NCBI GenBank assembly: GCA_965276715.1
Contig: OZ255622.1
Span: forward strand, 2,418,001 to 2,482,000
Direction of reading: 5' to 3'
Length of the DNA: 64,000 bases
Origin: CAXTPV01 sp965276715
GTDB taxonomy: Bacteria; Pseudomonadota; Alphaproteobacteria; Acetobacterales; Acetobacteraceae
The notes under the pieces were generated by a model. The model searched no databases and was not told the origin of the DNA. It saw only the letters and a program-made list of their open reading frames with translations. The translations under genes were made by a program, and so were the position numbers. Shown here one piece after another: positions 18,644 through 26,102 of the stretch (positions within the stretch are counted from its first letter, which is position 1; each line of letters starts with the position of its first letter).

Positions 18644-19126
18644 ATGCCCGCGCAAGACCTGATGCCTACGCCAGCGCTCACCGGCCGACCGACCGTGGAG
18701 GTCTGGACCGATGGCGGCTGCAAGCCCAATCCGGGTCCAGGCGGTTGGGGGGTCCTGCTGCGCTTCGGTGACGTCGAGAAGGAACTGTCCGGCGGTCACC
18801 CGGCCACCACCAACAACCGGATGGAGCTCACCGCGGCCGCCGAGGCGCTCGAGGCGCTGACGCGGCCCTGCCGCGTCAGCCTGCACACCGACAGCGAATA
18901 CCTCAAGAACGGCATCACCCGCTGGTCCACCGGCTGGGTGCGCAGGAACTGGCGCAGCGCCAGCGGCGACCCGGTCAAGAACATGGATCTCTGGCGCCGC
19001 GTGCTCGAAGCCGCCAAGCCGCACGACATCGAATGGCGCTGGGTGCGCGGCCACTCCGGTGATCTCGGCAACGAGAAGGTCGACCGTCTCGCCACCGCCG
19101 CCCGTAATGAAGCGAACCGTCCGTAA
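18644..19126 (+). CDS. rnhA: Ribonuclease HI
   Basis: 160 residues. It degrades the RNA strand of RNA-DNA hybrids using two metal ions. The four catalytic acids are visible: D23 in VEVWTDGGCKPNPGPG, E61 in NNRMELTAAAEAL, D83 in HTDSEYLKNGI and D147 in NEKVDRLA, with H137 in VRGHSGDLGNE. It is normally found directly after thrB in alphaproteobacteria; here four genes of unrelated function intervene. A second Met at residue 7 could be the true start. Confidence 0.95.
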   Translation: MPAQDLMPTPALTGRPTVEVWTDGGCKPNPGPGGWGVLLRFGDVEKELSGGHPATTNNRMELTAAAEALEALTRPCRVSLHTDSEYLKNGITRWSTGWVRRNWRSASGDPVKNMDLWRRVLEAAKPHDIEWRWVRGHSGDLGNEKVDRLATAARNEANRP

Positions 19127-19134
19127 GGGGGGGC

Positions 19135-19161
19135 TTTGCAGGATTTACAGAATTTGCAAAT
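19135..19161. promoter_or_regulatory. Candidate ScfR/PccR-type operator (three 9-bp direct repeats)
   Basis: Three adjacent 9-bp units begin TTTGCA, TTTACA and TTTGCA, the last being a perfect TTTGCAAA (19153-19160). TTTGCAAA is the half-site described for short-chain fatty acyl-CoA regulators (ScfR family, e.g. PccR of Rhodobacter sphaeroides) that control propionyl-CoA genes. The repeats lie about 75 bp before prpD, the first gene of the methylcitrate operon. The published spacing differs, so this is a prediction. The regulator gene is not in the window. Confidence 0.5.
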
Positions 19162-19236
19162 AGTCCGGCCCCACGAGCCGACCGGCGCCCGGCCGTTCGA
19201 TCGGGCGGCCGGCACGACACCGCGGGAGCGCCGCCC

Positions 19237-20739
19237 TTGATCCTGCACGACCTCCGCGTCCATCCCGAAAGCGAACGGCTCGCGCGCGAGCAGCAGCTCG
19301 CCTGGCGCATCGCCGCCGTCGCCGCCGACCCGGTCGCCGTCGAGCCCGAAATCGCCGCCATGATCATCAACCGCGTCATCGACAACGCGTCGGTTGCCAT
19401 CGCCTCGATCAACCGGCACCCGGTCGTCACCGCCCGCGACCAGGCGCTCGCACATGGCCGCCCGGGCGGCGCGTCGGTGTTCGGCTGCGGCCCCGAGATC
19501 CGGGTGCACGCCGAATGGGCCGCCTGGGCCAATGGCACGGCGGTGCGCGAGCTCGACTATCACGACACTTTCCTCGCCGCCGACTACTCCCATCCTGGCG
19601 ACAACATCCCGCCCATCCTCGCGGTCGCCGAGCAGGCCGGCCGCTCCGGCGCCGATCTCGTGCGCGCCATCGCCACCGGCTACGAGATCCAGGTCGATCT
19701 CGTTCGCGCGATCTGCCTGCACAAGCACAAGATCGATCACGTGGCGCATCTTGGTCCTTCCGTCGCCGCCGGGATCGGGACCCTGCTCGCTCTGCCCCCG
19801 GACACGATCTACCAGTCGGTCCAGCAGGCGCTGCACGTCACCACGGCCACGCGCCAGTCGCGCAAGGGCGAGATCTCGTCCTGGAAGGCCTTCGCGCCCG
19901 CCCATGCCGGCAAGCTCGCCATCGAGGCGGTCGACCGCGCGATGCGCGGCGAAGACGCGCCATCGCCGATCTACGAGGGCGAGGACGGCGTCATCGCCTG
20001 GATGCTCGACGGCAAGGGGGCACGCTATGCCGTGCCGTTGCCCGCCCCGGGCGAACCCAAGCGCGCGATCATGGACACCTACACCAAGGAGCACTCGGCC
20101 GAATACCAGAGCCAGGCGCTGATCGACCTCAGCTTCGAGCTAGGCCGGCAGGTCGGCGACTGGGAAGACGTCGAAGACATCATGATCGAGACCTCGCACC
20201 ATACCCACACCGTGATCGGGACCGGCTCGAACGACCCCCAGAAGTTCGATCCCGCCGCCTCGCGCGAGACCCTCGATCACTCGATCATGTATATCGTGGC
20301 GGTCGCCCTGCAGGACGGCGCCTGGCATCACATCCGTTCCTATGCTCATGAGCGCGCCCAGCGCCCCGACACCGTCCGCCTGTGGAACAAGATACGCACC
20401 GTGGAGGACCGGAAATGGACCGAGCGGTACCATTCAGATGATCCGACAACCAAGGCTTTTGGCGGCAGGATCGTCATCACGTTTACCGGCGGCAGGCAGC
20501 TCGCGGCCGAACGCGCGGTCGCCAACGCTCATTCGCTCGGCGCCACCCCGTGGACACGCGCGGACTACATCCGCAAGTTCAACACCTTGACTGAGGATAT
20601 CCTGGCACCAGCCGACGCCGACCGTTTTCTCGACATCGTCCAGGAACTGCCGACGCTGACGCCGGCGCAACTCGCCCGCCTCAACGTTGCCGTCCCTGCC
20701 CACAGGCGCTCCGTCGGCGCGCCCGGCCTGTTCGGCTGA
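19237..20739 (+). CDS. prpD: 2-methylcitrate dehydratase (MmgE/PrpD family)
   Basis: 500 residues from a TTG start with GGGAG eight bases upstream. It dehydrates 2-methylcitrate to 2-methyl-cis-aconitate in propionate breakdown. Blocks typical of true PrpD rather than distant MmgE members are visible: DYHDTFLAADYSHPGDNIPP, GEISSWKAFAPAHAGK and SPIYEGEDGVIAW. It is the first gene of a tight prpD-prpC-prpB-coaA run, with 13 bp to prpC. The candidate TTTGCAAA operator upstream suggests propionyl-CoA-responsive control. Confidence 0.92.
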   Translation: MILHDLRVHPESERLAREQQLAWRIAAVAADPVAVEPEIAAMIINRVIDNASVAIASINRHPVVTARDQALAHGRPGGASVFGCGPEIRVHAEWAAWANGTAVRELDYHDTFLAADYSHPGDNIPPILAVAEQAGRSGADLVRAIATGYEIQVDLVRAICLHKHKIDHVAHLGPSVAAGIGTLLALPPDTIYQSVQQALHVTTATRQSRKGEISSWKAFAPAHAGKLAIEAVDRAMRGEDAPSPIYEGEDGVIAWMLDGKGARYAVPLPAPGEPKRAIMDTYTKEHSAEYQSQALIDLSFELGRQVGDWEDVEDIMIETSHHTHTVIGTGSNDPQKFDPAASRETLDHSIMYIVAVALQDGAWHHIRSYAHERAQRPDTVRLWNKIRTVEDRKWTERYHSDDPTTKAFGGRIVITFTGGRQLAAERAVANAHSLGATPWTRADYIRKFNTLTEDILAPADADRFLDIVQELPTLTPAQLARLNVAVPAHRRSVGAPGLFG

Positions 20740-20752
20740 CAGGAGCTTCGTC

Positions 20753-21907
20753 ATGAGCGTCGTTGAACAGGCAGTTCCGAAACCCAAGAAGTCCGTCGCC
20801 CTGTCCGGGGTGGTCGCCGGCAACACCGCGCTCTGTACGGTCGGCCGCACCGGCAACGATCTCCACTATCGCGGCTATGACATCCTCGATATCGCGACCA
20901 CCAGTGAGTTCGAGGAGATTGCCCACCTCCTCGTTCACGGCAAGCTCCCGAATCGCGCCGAACTCGCGGCCTACAAAGCTCGGCTGCGCTCCCTTCGCGG
21001 CGTCCCGGCTGTCGTCCGGACGATCCTCGAAGCCGTTCCCGCTTCCGCCCATCCGATGGACGTGATGCGCACCGCGGTCTCGGCCCTCGGCTGCGTGCTG
21101 CCTGAAAAGGGCGATCACACACCGGCCGCCGCGCGCTTCATCGCCGACCGCCTGATCGCCAACCTTGGTTCGATGCTGTTGATCTGGTTCCAATTCTCCC
21201 ACAATGGCAGGCGCATCGCGACCGATGTCGACGATGACAGCATCGGCGGTTTCTTTCTCCACCTGCTGCATGGGACGCCTCCGCGCGAGAGCTGGGTGCG
21301 CGCGATGCACACCTCGCTCATCCTCTACGCCGAGCACGAGTTCAACGCCTCGACCTTCGCGGCACGCGTGGTCGCCGGCACGGATTCCGACCTCTACTCG
21401 TCCATCGCTGCCGGGATCGGTGCTCTGCGTGGTCCCAAACATGGCGGCGCCAATGAGGCGGCGCTTGACATCCAGGAACGCTATGCCACCGCCGACGATG
21501 CCGAAGCCGACATACGTCGCCGGATCGATGCCAGGGAAGTCGTCATAGGCTTCGGACATCCGGTCTACACGGTCTCCGACCCACGCAACGTCGTCATCAA
21601 GCAGGTCGCGCGCGATCTGTCGACCGAGAACGGCTCTCTCGCCCGTTACGCGGTCGCCGAACGGATCGAGCAGGTCATGGCCGACACCAAGCGCATGTTC
21701 CCCAACCTCGACTGGTTCTCCGCCGTCTCGTACCAGCAGATGGGCGTCCCGACCGCGATGTTTACGCCGCTCTTTGTCATCGCGCGTACTGCCGGCTGGT
21801 CAGCCCACGTCCTTGAGCAGCGCGAGGACGGCAAGATCATCCGCCCGTCGGCCAACTACACCGGACCCGAGAATCTCGTCTTCGTCCCACTCGCCGAGCG
21901 CCCCTGA
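20753..21907 (+). CDS. prpC: 2-methylcitrate synthase (citrate synthase family)
   Basis: 384 residues from ATG 20753, preceded by AGGAGC; a longer frame from 20687 lies inside prpD and is rejected. It condenses propionyl-CoA with oxaloacetate. Citrate-synthase signatures are present: GPKHGGANEAAL with a catalytic His, GFGHPVYTVSDPR with the second His, and the RGYDILDIA start block of the short methylcitrate/citrate synthase type. Its place between prpD and prpB supports methylcitrate rather than citrate synthase activity. Confidence 0.93.
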   Translation: MSVVEQAVPKPKKSVALSGVVAGNTALCTVGRTGNDLHYRGYDILDIATTSEFEEIAHLLVHGKLPNRAELAAYKARLRSLRGVPAVVRTILEAVPASAHPMDVMRTAVSALGCVLPEKGDHTPAAARFIADRLIANLGSMLLIWFQFSHNGRRIATDVDDDSIGGFFLHLLHGTPPRESWVRAMHTSLILYAEHEFNASTFAARVVAGTDSDLYSSIAAGIGALRGPKHGGANEAALDIQERYATADDAEADIRRRIDAREVVIGFGHPVYTVSDPRNVVIKQVARDLSTENGSLARYAVAERIEQVMADTKRMFPNLDWFSAVSYQQMGVPTAMFTPLFVIARTAGWSAHVLEQREDGKIIRPSANYTGPENLVFVPLAERP

Positions 21908-21909
21908 TC

Positions 21910-22833
21910 ATGCCCTATCTCGTCGCCGCGGACGCACACGCCGAGCCCGCCGGCGCGCGCTTCCGGGCCCTCCTCGACCGCCGCGGGATCCTGCAGATCC
22001 CGGGCACCCACAACGGAATCGCGGCCTTGCAGGCGAGGAGCGCAGGCTTCGAGGCCTGCTACCTGTCGGGCGCCGCGATGACCGCCTCGATGGGCATCCC
22101 GGATCTCGGCTTCATCACCGTCGACGAAGTCGCCTTCTTCATCCGTCAGGTCGCGCGCGCGTCCGGCCTGCCGGTTCTCGTCGACGGCGACACCGGCTAT
22201 GGCGAAGCGCTCAACGTGATGCACATGGTCCGCACCTTCGAGGATGCGGGTGCTGCCGCGGTCCATCTTGAGGACCAGCTCCTGCCCAAGAAATGCGGCC
22301 ATCTCAACGACAAGCGCCTGGCCGATCCGCAAGACATGGCCGCCAAGATCGCCGCGGCATGCCGCGCACGGCGCCATCTCGTGATCGTTGCGCGCACCGA
22401 CGCCGCAGCTTCCGAAGGCCTCGACGGCGCCGTCGCCCGTGCGCGCCTCTACGTCGAAGCCGGCGCCGACGCGATCTTTCCCGAAGCGCTTCATGCCGCC
22501 GACATGTTCCGCGCCTTCGCCGAGCGGATGCCAGGCGTCGCTCTGCTCGCCAACATGACCGAATTCGGCCGCACGCCGTTCTTCACCGCCAGCGAGTTCG
22601 AGGCCATGGGCTACCGCATGGTGATCTGGCCGGTGTCCTCGCTTCGCGTCGCCAACAAGGCCCAGGAAGCCCTGTTCGCCTCGATCCGCGCCAACGGCGG
22701 CACACATGCGATGATCGAGAACATGCAAACCCGCCAGGAGCTCTACGACCTCATCGGCCTGCACGACTACGAGGCGCTCGACGCCTCGATCGTCCGGACG
22801 ATCATCCCCGAGCGAACGCCGCAATCCGAATGA
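21910..22833 (+). CDS. prpB: Methylisocitrate lyase
   Basis: 307 residues. It splits 2-methylisocitrate into pyruvate and succinate, completing the methylcitrate cycle. The signature loop LLPKKCGHL holds the catalytic Cys129; VLVDGDTGYGEALN and VHLEDQ carry metal-binding acids. The start is 2 bp beyond the prpC stop. The stop overlaps the coaA start (ATGA), so all four genes are probably one transcript. Confidence 0.95.
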   Translation: MPYLVAADAHAEPAGARFRALLDRRGILQIPGTHNGIAALQARSAGFEACYLSGAAMTASMGIPDLGFITVDEVAFFIRQVARASGLPVLVDGDTGYGEALNVMHMVRTFEDAGAAAVHLEDQLLPKKCGHLNDKRLADPQDMAAKIAAACRARRHLVIVARTDAAASEGLDGAVARARLYVEAGADAIFPEALHAADMFRAFAERMPGVALLANMTEFGRTPFFTASEFEAMGYRMVIWPVSSLRVANKAQEALFASIRANGGTHAMIENMQTRQELYDLIGLHDYEALDASIVRTIIPERTPQSE

Positions 22834-23780
22834 CGATGCATCCCCCAGCCACTCAACGCCCGCCGCTGCGCTCGGTCTTCCAGCGCTTCGAGCGCGAGGA
22901 CTGGGCACTTTTCCGCGCCGGCGCCCCACTCTCGCTCACCGACGAGATGCTGCAGGTCCATGCCGGCCTGATCGAGCCCGTCTCGGTCGGCGAAGTGCTC
23001 GACATCTATCTGCCGCTCGCGCGCCTGCTCGGCCTCAACATCGCCGCCATCCGCGACTTGCATCACGCCGTCCAGAGCGGCTTCTTCGGCGCCGCCGCCT
23101 CGCGCCCCTACGTCATCGGCGTTGCCGGCAGCGTCGCCGTCGGCAAGAGCACCTTCGCACGCCTGCTCCAGGCCGTGCTGCAATCGCTCGATGAGCGCCT
23201 TGACGTGGCACTCGTCGCCACCGATGGCTTCCTGCACAACACCGAGACCCTGAACGAGCGCCATCTGATGCAGCGCAAGGGTTTTCCGGAAAGCTATGAT
23301 CTACGCCGCATGCTGTCGTTTCTCGTCGCCTTGAAGAGCGGTGAGGGGCATCTCGAAGTCCCTGTCTATTCGCACCATCTCTACAATATCGTACCCAACA
23401 AGTTCCAATCCATCGACCGGCCCGACGTCGTCATTTTCGAGGGCCTCAACGTCCTGCAGACGCGGGCGGCCCCGGTTGTCGCCTCAGATTTTTTTGACTA
23501 TTCGATCTACATCGATGCTGAGACAACGGATATCGAAGCCTGGTACATCAAGCGGTTCCTTTTGCTGCAGGAAACCGTGTTTCAGGACCCGACGTCCTAT
23601 TTCCATCGGTTCGCGAACCTGCAACCCGACGAAGCGGTCGACACCGCGCGTCACTTCTGGCGCGAGATCAACCTGCCGAACCTGGTGCAGAACATCGCCC
23701 CCACCCGCGAACGCGCAAGCCTGGTGCTGCGCAAGCAACCCTCCCACGCCGTCGGCGAAGTCTGGCTCCGCAAGGCCTGA
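22830..23780 (+). CDS. coaA: Pantothenate kinase, type I
   Basis: 316 residues from ATG 22830, which overlaps the prpB stop. It phosphorylates pantothenate, the first committed step of CoA synthesis. The P-loop is GVAGSVAVGKST (97-108), and ATDGFLHN and YSHHLYNIVP are conserved CoaA substrate segments. Linkage to propionyl-CoA metabolism genes is logical because both consume or regenerate CoA. The gene ends at a pair of perfect hairpins, and the sequence then becomes AT-rich. Confidence 0.94.
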   Translation: MTMHPPATQRPPLRSVFQRFEREDWALFRAGAPLSLTDEMLQVHAGLIEPVSVGEVLDIYLPLARLLGLNIAAIRDLHHAVQSGFFGAAASRPYVIGVAGSVAVGKSTFARLLQAVLQSLDERLDVALVATDGFLHNTETLNERHLMQRKGFPESYDLRRMLSFLVALKSGEGHLEVPVYSHHLYNIVPNKFQSIDRPDVVIFEGLNVLQTRAAPVVASDFFDYSIYIDAETTDIEAWYIKRFLLLQETVFQDPTSYFHRFANLQPDEAVDTARHFWREINLPNLVQNIAPTRERASLVLRKQPSHAVGEVWLRKA

Positions 23781-23821
23781 CCAGGGCTCCGCCCTGGACC
23801 CGCTGGGGCGAGCCGCCCCAG
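23781..23821. repeat. Double-hairpin palindromic repeat (REP-like), copy 1
   Basis: Two adjacent perfect stem-loops directly after the coaA stop: CCAGGGC/GCCCTGG around TCC (23781-23797) and CTGGGGCG/CGCCCCAG around AGC (23803-23821), joined by ACCCG. A second copy of the same design occurs at 49968-50008. It may also act as a transcription terminator, though no T-run follows. It marks the left edge of the AT-rich island. Confidence 0.6.
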
Positions 23822-23915
23822 ACCCGCGCCCGTCAAAACCACGAACCCGGCGGACTCTGTTCGTTTCAATTGAAATCGATTCTTAGTCCAGATATTATTC
23901 GCATCTGACTGATAC

Positions 23916-24284
23916 TCACCGGCTCTCGTGCAGTCCAGAAAGGTTTCCTGTCTGCTCGTCAACGTAAACGCCCCACTCACGAATACGGTTGGTGATGATA
24001 AGGTGAAGCTGATTTCGAACATACTCCGCGCGATAGAAGAAATGAGGCTCTGCGTCTCCGCCAAACGGATTTTGCGGTCGACACCGAATACTACCATCCC
24101 AATTCCATATCGTTGCGTTCGACGACGATCGACCTGGAATATCCTCGATCGAAAGGAACCCGGAGCCGTCTCTCAACTCGACGAGGACATCAATTGGGAA
24201 AGAAAGGTTGATCACCATGTGATGCGAGCTAACGTGCCATGCGACATCCGCAAAACCTTTAGACCAAGTGATTGACCTCACCAT
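23916..24284 (-). CDS. Hypothetical protein, candidate immunity protein
   Basis: 122 residues from ATG 24284, no signal peptide or membrane helix. It is predicted beta-rich, with many aromatics (AWHVSS, IWNWDGSI, EWGVYVDEQTGNL). No family is recognised. It is the last gene of the AT-rich island on the same strand as the rhs effector and its immunity gene, which suggests an orphan immunity protein left from an earlier toxin module. That role is inferred from position, size and composition only. Confidence 0.55.
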   Translation of the reverse strand: MVRSITWSKGFADVAWHVSSHHMVINLSFPIDVLVELRDGSGFLSIEDIPGRSSSNATIWNWDGSIRCRPQNPFGGDAEPHFFYRAEYVRNQLHLIITNRIREWGVYVDEQTGNLSGLHESR

Positions 24285-24386
24285 TGTTTCTCACTCTCGT
24301 TGGCATGCCGTTCGTCTGGAGAGTACGCCAGGAGTCAGAGATCCGCGACTCTTCATCATTCGAGGCTGCTCTCCTTTTGGAACGGC

Positions 24387-24605
24387 TCATCCAAAAAAAT
24401 ACATGATGTCGTCGATTACATCTTGGTCTGATTGCGCAAAGGTCCGTGTTTTGCCTGTTATCACCGCGTCTATCACGTGACGGGCAGGCGGGAACGAGGG
24501 ATCAGAGCGCAAAATCAGGATGCAAAGTCTTTCCTTTTCCGTCGACTTCGTGAGGTAATCGTCTACGATTCTTTGGAGATGCTTGCAACAATCTTGAACT
24601 GTCAC
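24387..24605 (-). CDS. Small hypothetical protein, candidate immunity protein
   Basis: 72 residues from a GTG start at 24605 with a strong Shine-Dalgarno (GGAGG, five bases upstream); a TAG codon immediately before the GTG excludes an upstream start. Predicted helical and acidic, ending in QDVIDDIMYFFG. No family is recognised. It lies about 100 bp before the 122-aa gene on the same strand, within the AT-rich island. The good ribosome-binding site argues that it is a real gene. Confidence 0.5.
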   Translation of the reverse strand: MTVQDCCKHLQRIVDDYLTKSTEKERLCILILRSDPSFPPARHVIDAVITGKTRTFAQSDQDVIDDIMYFFG

Positions 24606-24817
24606 CTAGTCCTCCGGGATGATATTGGTTCGATCAAAATTCAGGATCTGATTTGTTCAAAGCTGCTGTTCCCCACCAGCCTCGTACTCGGGGTATGAGC
24701 GAGTTATCGGCTCGAGGTCAGGGCCAGAAGCCCCGTTCTCAAGGTGCAGGCTTGCATTCCACGGAGAAAATGCTCGTCGAAATCGGGTCGAGCCAATTCT
24801 ATTTTTTAGAACTCGTG
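24606..24817. other. Gap in the accessory island, no gene called
   Basis: 212 bp between two small minus-strand genes. One minus-strand frame is open for about 60 codons up to a TGA near 24654 but has no convincing start and no recognisable product. The stretch may be leftover toxin or immunity sequence. Confidence 0.35.
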
Positions 24818-25117
24818 TTATAAGACAGCTTCGATATAAGCAAGTTGGGCGTTTATTTCAGTGGAGATTTCGATGGGAAGCTGGCTCTTAGGTATCGCTT
24901 TCAGCACCAGTCTTATCTCACCGAAGAATTCTCTAGGAAGGGTGCTGATGGTTGTTGCGTTCTCCAAATCTTGAGCTTCTTCCGTGAGGCCTCGCTTGCG
25001 TAAATGTGCCGCTGTCTCCTTCGCGGTGCGGAACAAATCCTGATTGCTGCTGATGATCATGGATCTTCTTTCGAGGCGGGTGCTGGCGGTCAGGGCATCA
25101 TAAACGAGTTCAGTCAT
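24818..25117 (-). CDS. Immunity-like protein, homologue of the Rhs-linked immunity protein
   Basis: 99 residues from ATG 25117 (GAGG five bases upstream), or 80 residues from ATG 25060. All-helical, acidic, soluble. From its DLFRTAKETAAHL segment on it can be aligned without gaps to DLYAEAEMIAMDL of the 81-aa protein encoded directly after rhs (26103-26348). The shared pattern is D-L-[YF]-x2-A-x3-A-x2-L-x3-G-[FL], then x9-A. The shorter start gives nearly the same length as that protein. It is therefore a likely paralogous, displaced immunity protein. Confidence 0.6.
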   Translation of the reverse strand: MTELVYDALTASTRLERRSMIISSNQDLFRTAKETAAHLRKRGLTEEAQDLENATTISTLPREFFGEIRLVLKAIPKSQLPIEISTEINAQLAYIEAVL

Positions 25118-25178
25118 ACAACCTCGGGAGGCCTCTTGACCTCTATTTGCCTGTCAGTCACCAAGGCTGTCCAAATTA

Positions 25179-25349
25179 TCATTGGACGCGCCACGACACC
25201 CCGGCATTACTCATGTCATCGTTGATGTAGGCTTGAAGATAAGTCGAGATACCTTTGTAACGAGTCTTGCCATTCGCGTCATTGACCCAAAGCTCTGGCT
25301 CATCCCAGAACTCAAGCCACAGTAAGTAAACCCTCTCGTAGTTTAATTC
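25179..25349 (-). pseudogene. Coding-like remnant without start codon
   Basis: On the minus strand a frame ending in TGA at 25179-25181 encodes about 56 residues of convincing protein sequence (segments LLWLEFWDEPELWVND and YKGISTYLQAYINDD). The frame is open to about 25400 but has no ATG, GTG or TTG start in the convincing part. It overlaps the end of the adjacent 115-codon frame in another phase, suggesting a frameshift between the two. The sequence resembles a broken toxin or immunity gene; the family is not recognised. Confidence 0.45.
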
Positions 25350-25690
25350 ACTGCAGGCAAATAATGACAGACGTTTAGGGCGGAATAAGGCGGATGCCTC
25401 ATCTGGTCAGCCGCGTTCTCCGCCGGCGCGGCTTCCCTTGCCTTTGCATCGGCGTCGTCGGCCGCTTCCTTCATTTCAGGGCTGACCGCCTGCCGAGTCA
25501 TTCTGCCGCCGTTTTGCTGGATCGAGTTGTTCCAATCGGCAACGTGCTGCTGCAGTGCTTGGTCCTGTGCACATAATTCTAGGGCAGCTCCATAATAATA
25601 CCGGCCTTTGCTCAGCAATCCGCTCCCTTCACCACGGCCTGGAACACCATACTGACGCATTCGTTTCAGGAACAGACACTTTGGCGCCAA
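25343..25690 (-). pseudogene. Orphan Rhs C-terminal-like fragment downstream of IS66 scar
   Basis: A 115-codon frame. The first ~22 residues are out-of-frame translation of an IS66-type orfA remnant. From residue ~26 on (RYYYGAALELCAQDQALQ, then WNNSIQQNGGRMTRQAV) the sequence looks like a piece of a polymorphic-toxin C-terminal region, ending in an Ala/Glu/Asp-rich stretch. It has no Rhs core, and reading continues in another phase in the adjacent remnant. It is probably a displaced, inactivated toxin tip. The toxin link rests on context and my recollection of similar tails. Confidence 0.45.
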
Positions 25691-25791
25691 TCCTGGCCTT
25701 GTCCTTCGGCGACCAGCGGCGGCGTTTCGGGGCCAGTCAGAACCTCGAACCGACGGGGCCGCTGGTTCGTATCATCATTAGCGTCGAACAT
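25622..25791 (-). pseudogene. IS66-type orfA (TnpA) remnant, frameshifted
   Basis: On the minus strand the frame starting at the ATG at 25791-25789 reads through RRFEVLTGP. A one-base shift then gives PKRRRWSPKDKARIGAKV. Joined, these match the characteristic start of IS66-family OrfA/TnpA proteins (…EVLTGP-x-RRRWS-x-x-x-K-x-x-I…). Only about the first 55 codons remain, and no OrfB/OrfC or terminal repeats are visible. It is a scar of a transposon that disrupted the toxin/immunity island. Confidence 0.6.
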
Positions 25792-25869
25792 AACTTCAGC
25801 GCCAAGCTCTCAAAACCATCAGGACCAAGCACGGTCAGGCGAACATCGGAGAAAGGTTCTCAGGACACC

Positions 25870-26102
25870 GCTTACGGTAAATGTTCCTGTCTTCACGTTA
25901 CTCAGGGCGTCTTTGACTTTATGCGTAGCCGAAAAACAAGTAATCAGGGCGCTAAATGGGCGCGAAGCGCGTGGCTTTCTGCGGCACCGTATGTGTCATG
26001 ATCTGCAATTTTCTGTAGAAGCTCGCAGCATTGCTTTTCCACAACGGGACCCTCCCGAAAAGTTATGATCTTATCGAACAGTTCGTCCCGCGTTGCTGGC
26101 GA
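25870..26102 (-). pseudogene. Frameshifted remnant directly after the rhs immunity gene
   Basis: The minus-strand frame immediately after the immunity stop codon (TGA at 26103-26105) encodes protein-like sequence: RDELFDKIITFREGPVVEK, then DTYGAAESHALRAHLAP and a TGA. A one-base shift at that stop continues as LITCFSATHKVKDAL and runs to another stop near 25870. No start codon precedes the first part, except an internal GTG. It is probably a second immunity-like gene broken by small indels. Confidence 0.45.

Noticed and set aside
23928..24275. Plus-strand 115-codon frame
   Set aside because: Antisense of the 122-aa immunity-like gene, with a less protein-like composition.
25555..26001. Plus-strand 148-codon frame in the accessory island
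   Set aside because: Runs antisense to the IS66 scar and the frame-broken remnants, which have clear protein similarity or character on the minus strand.
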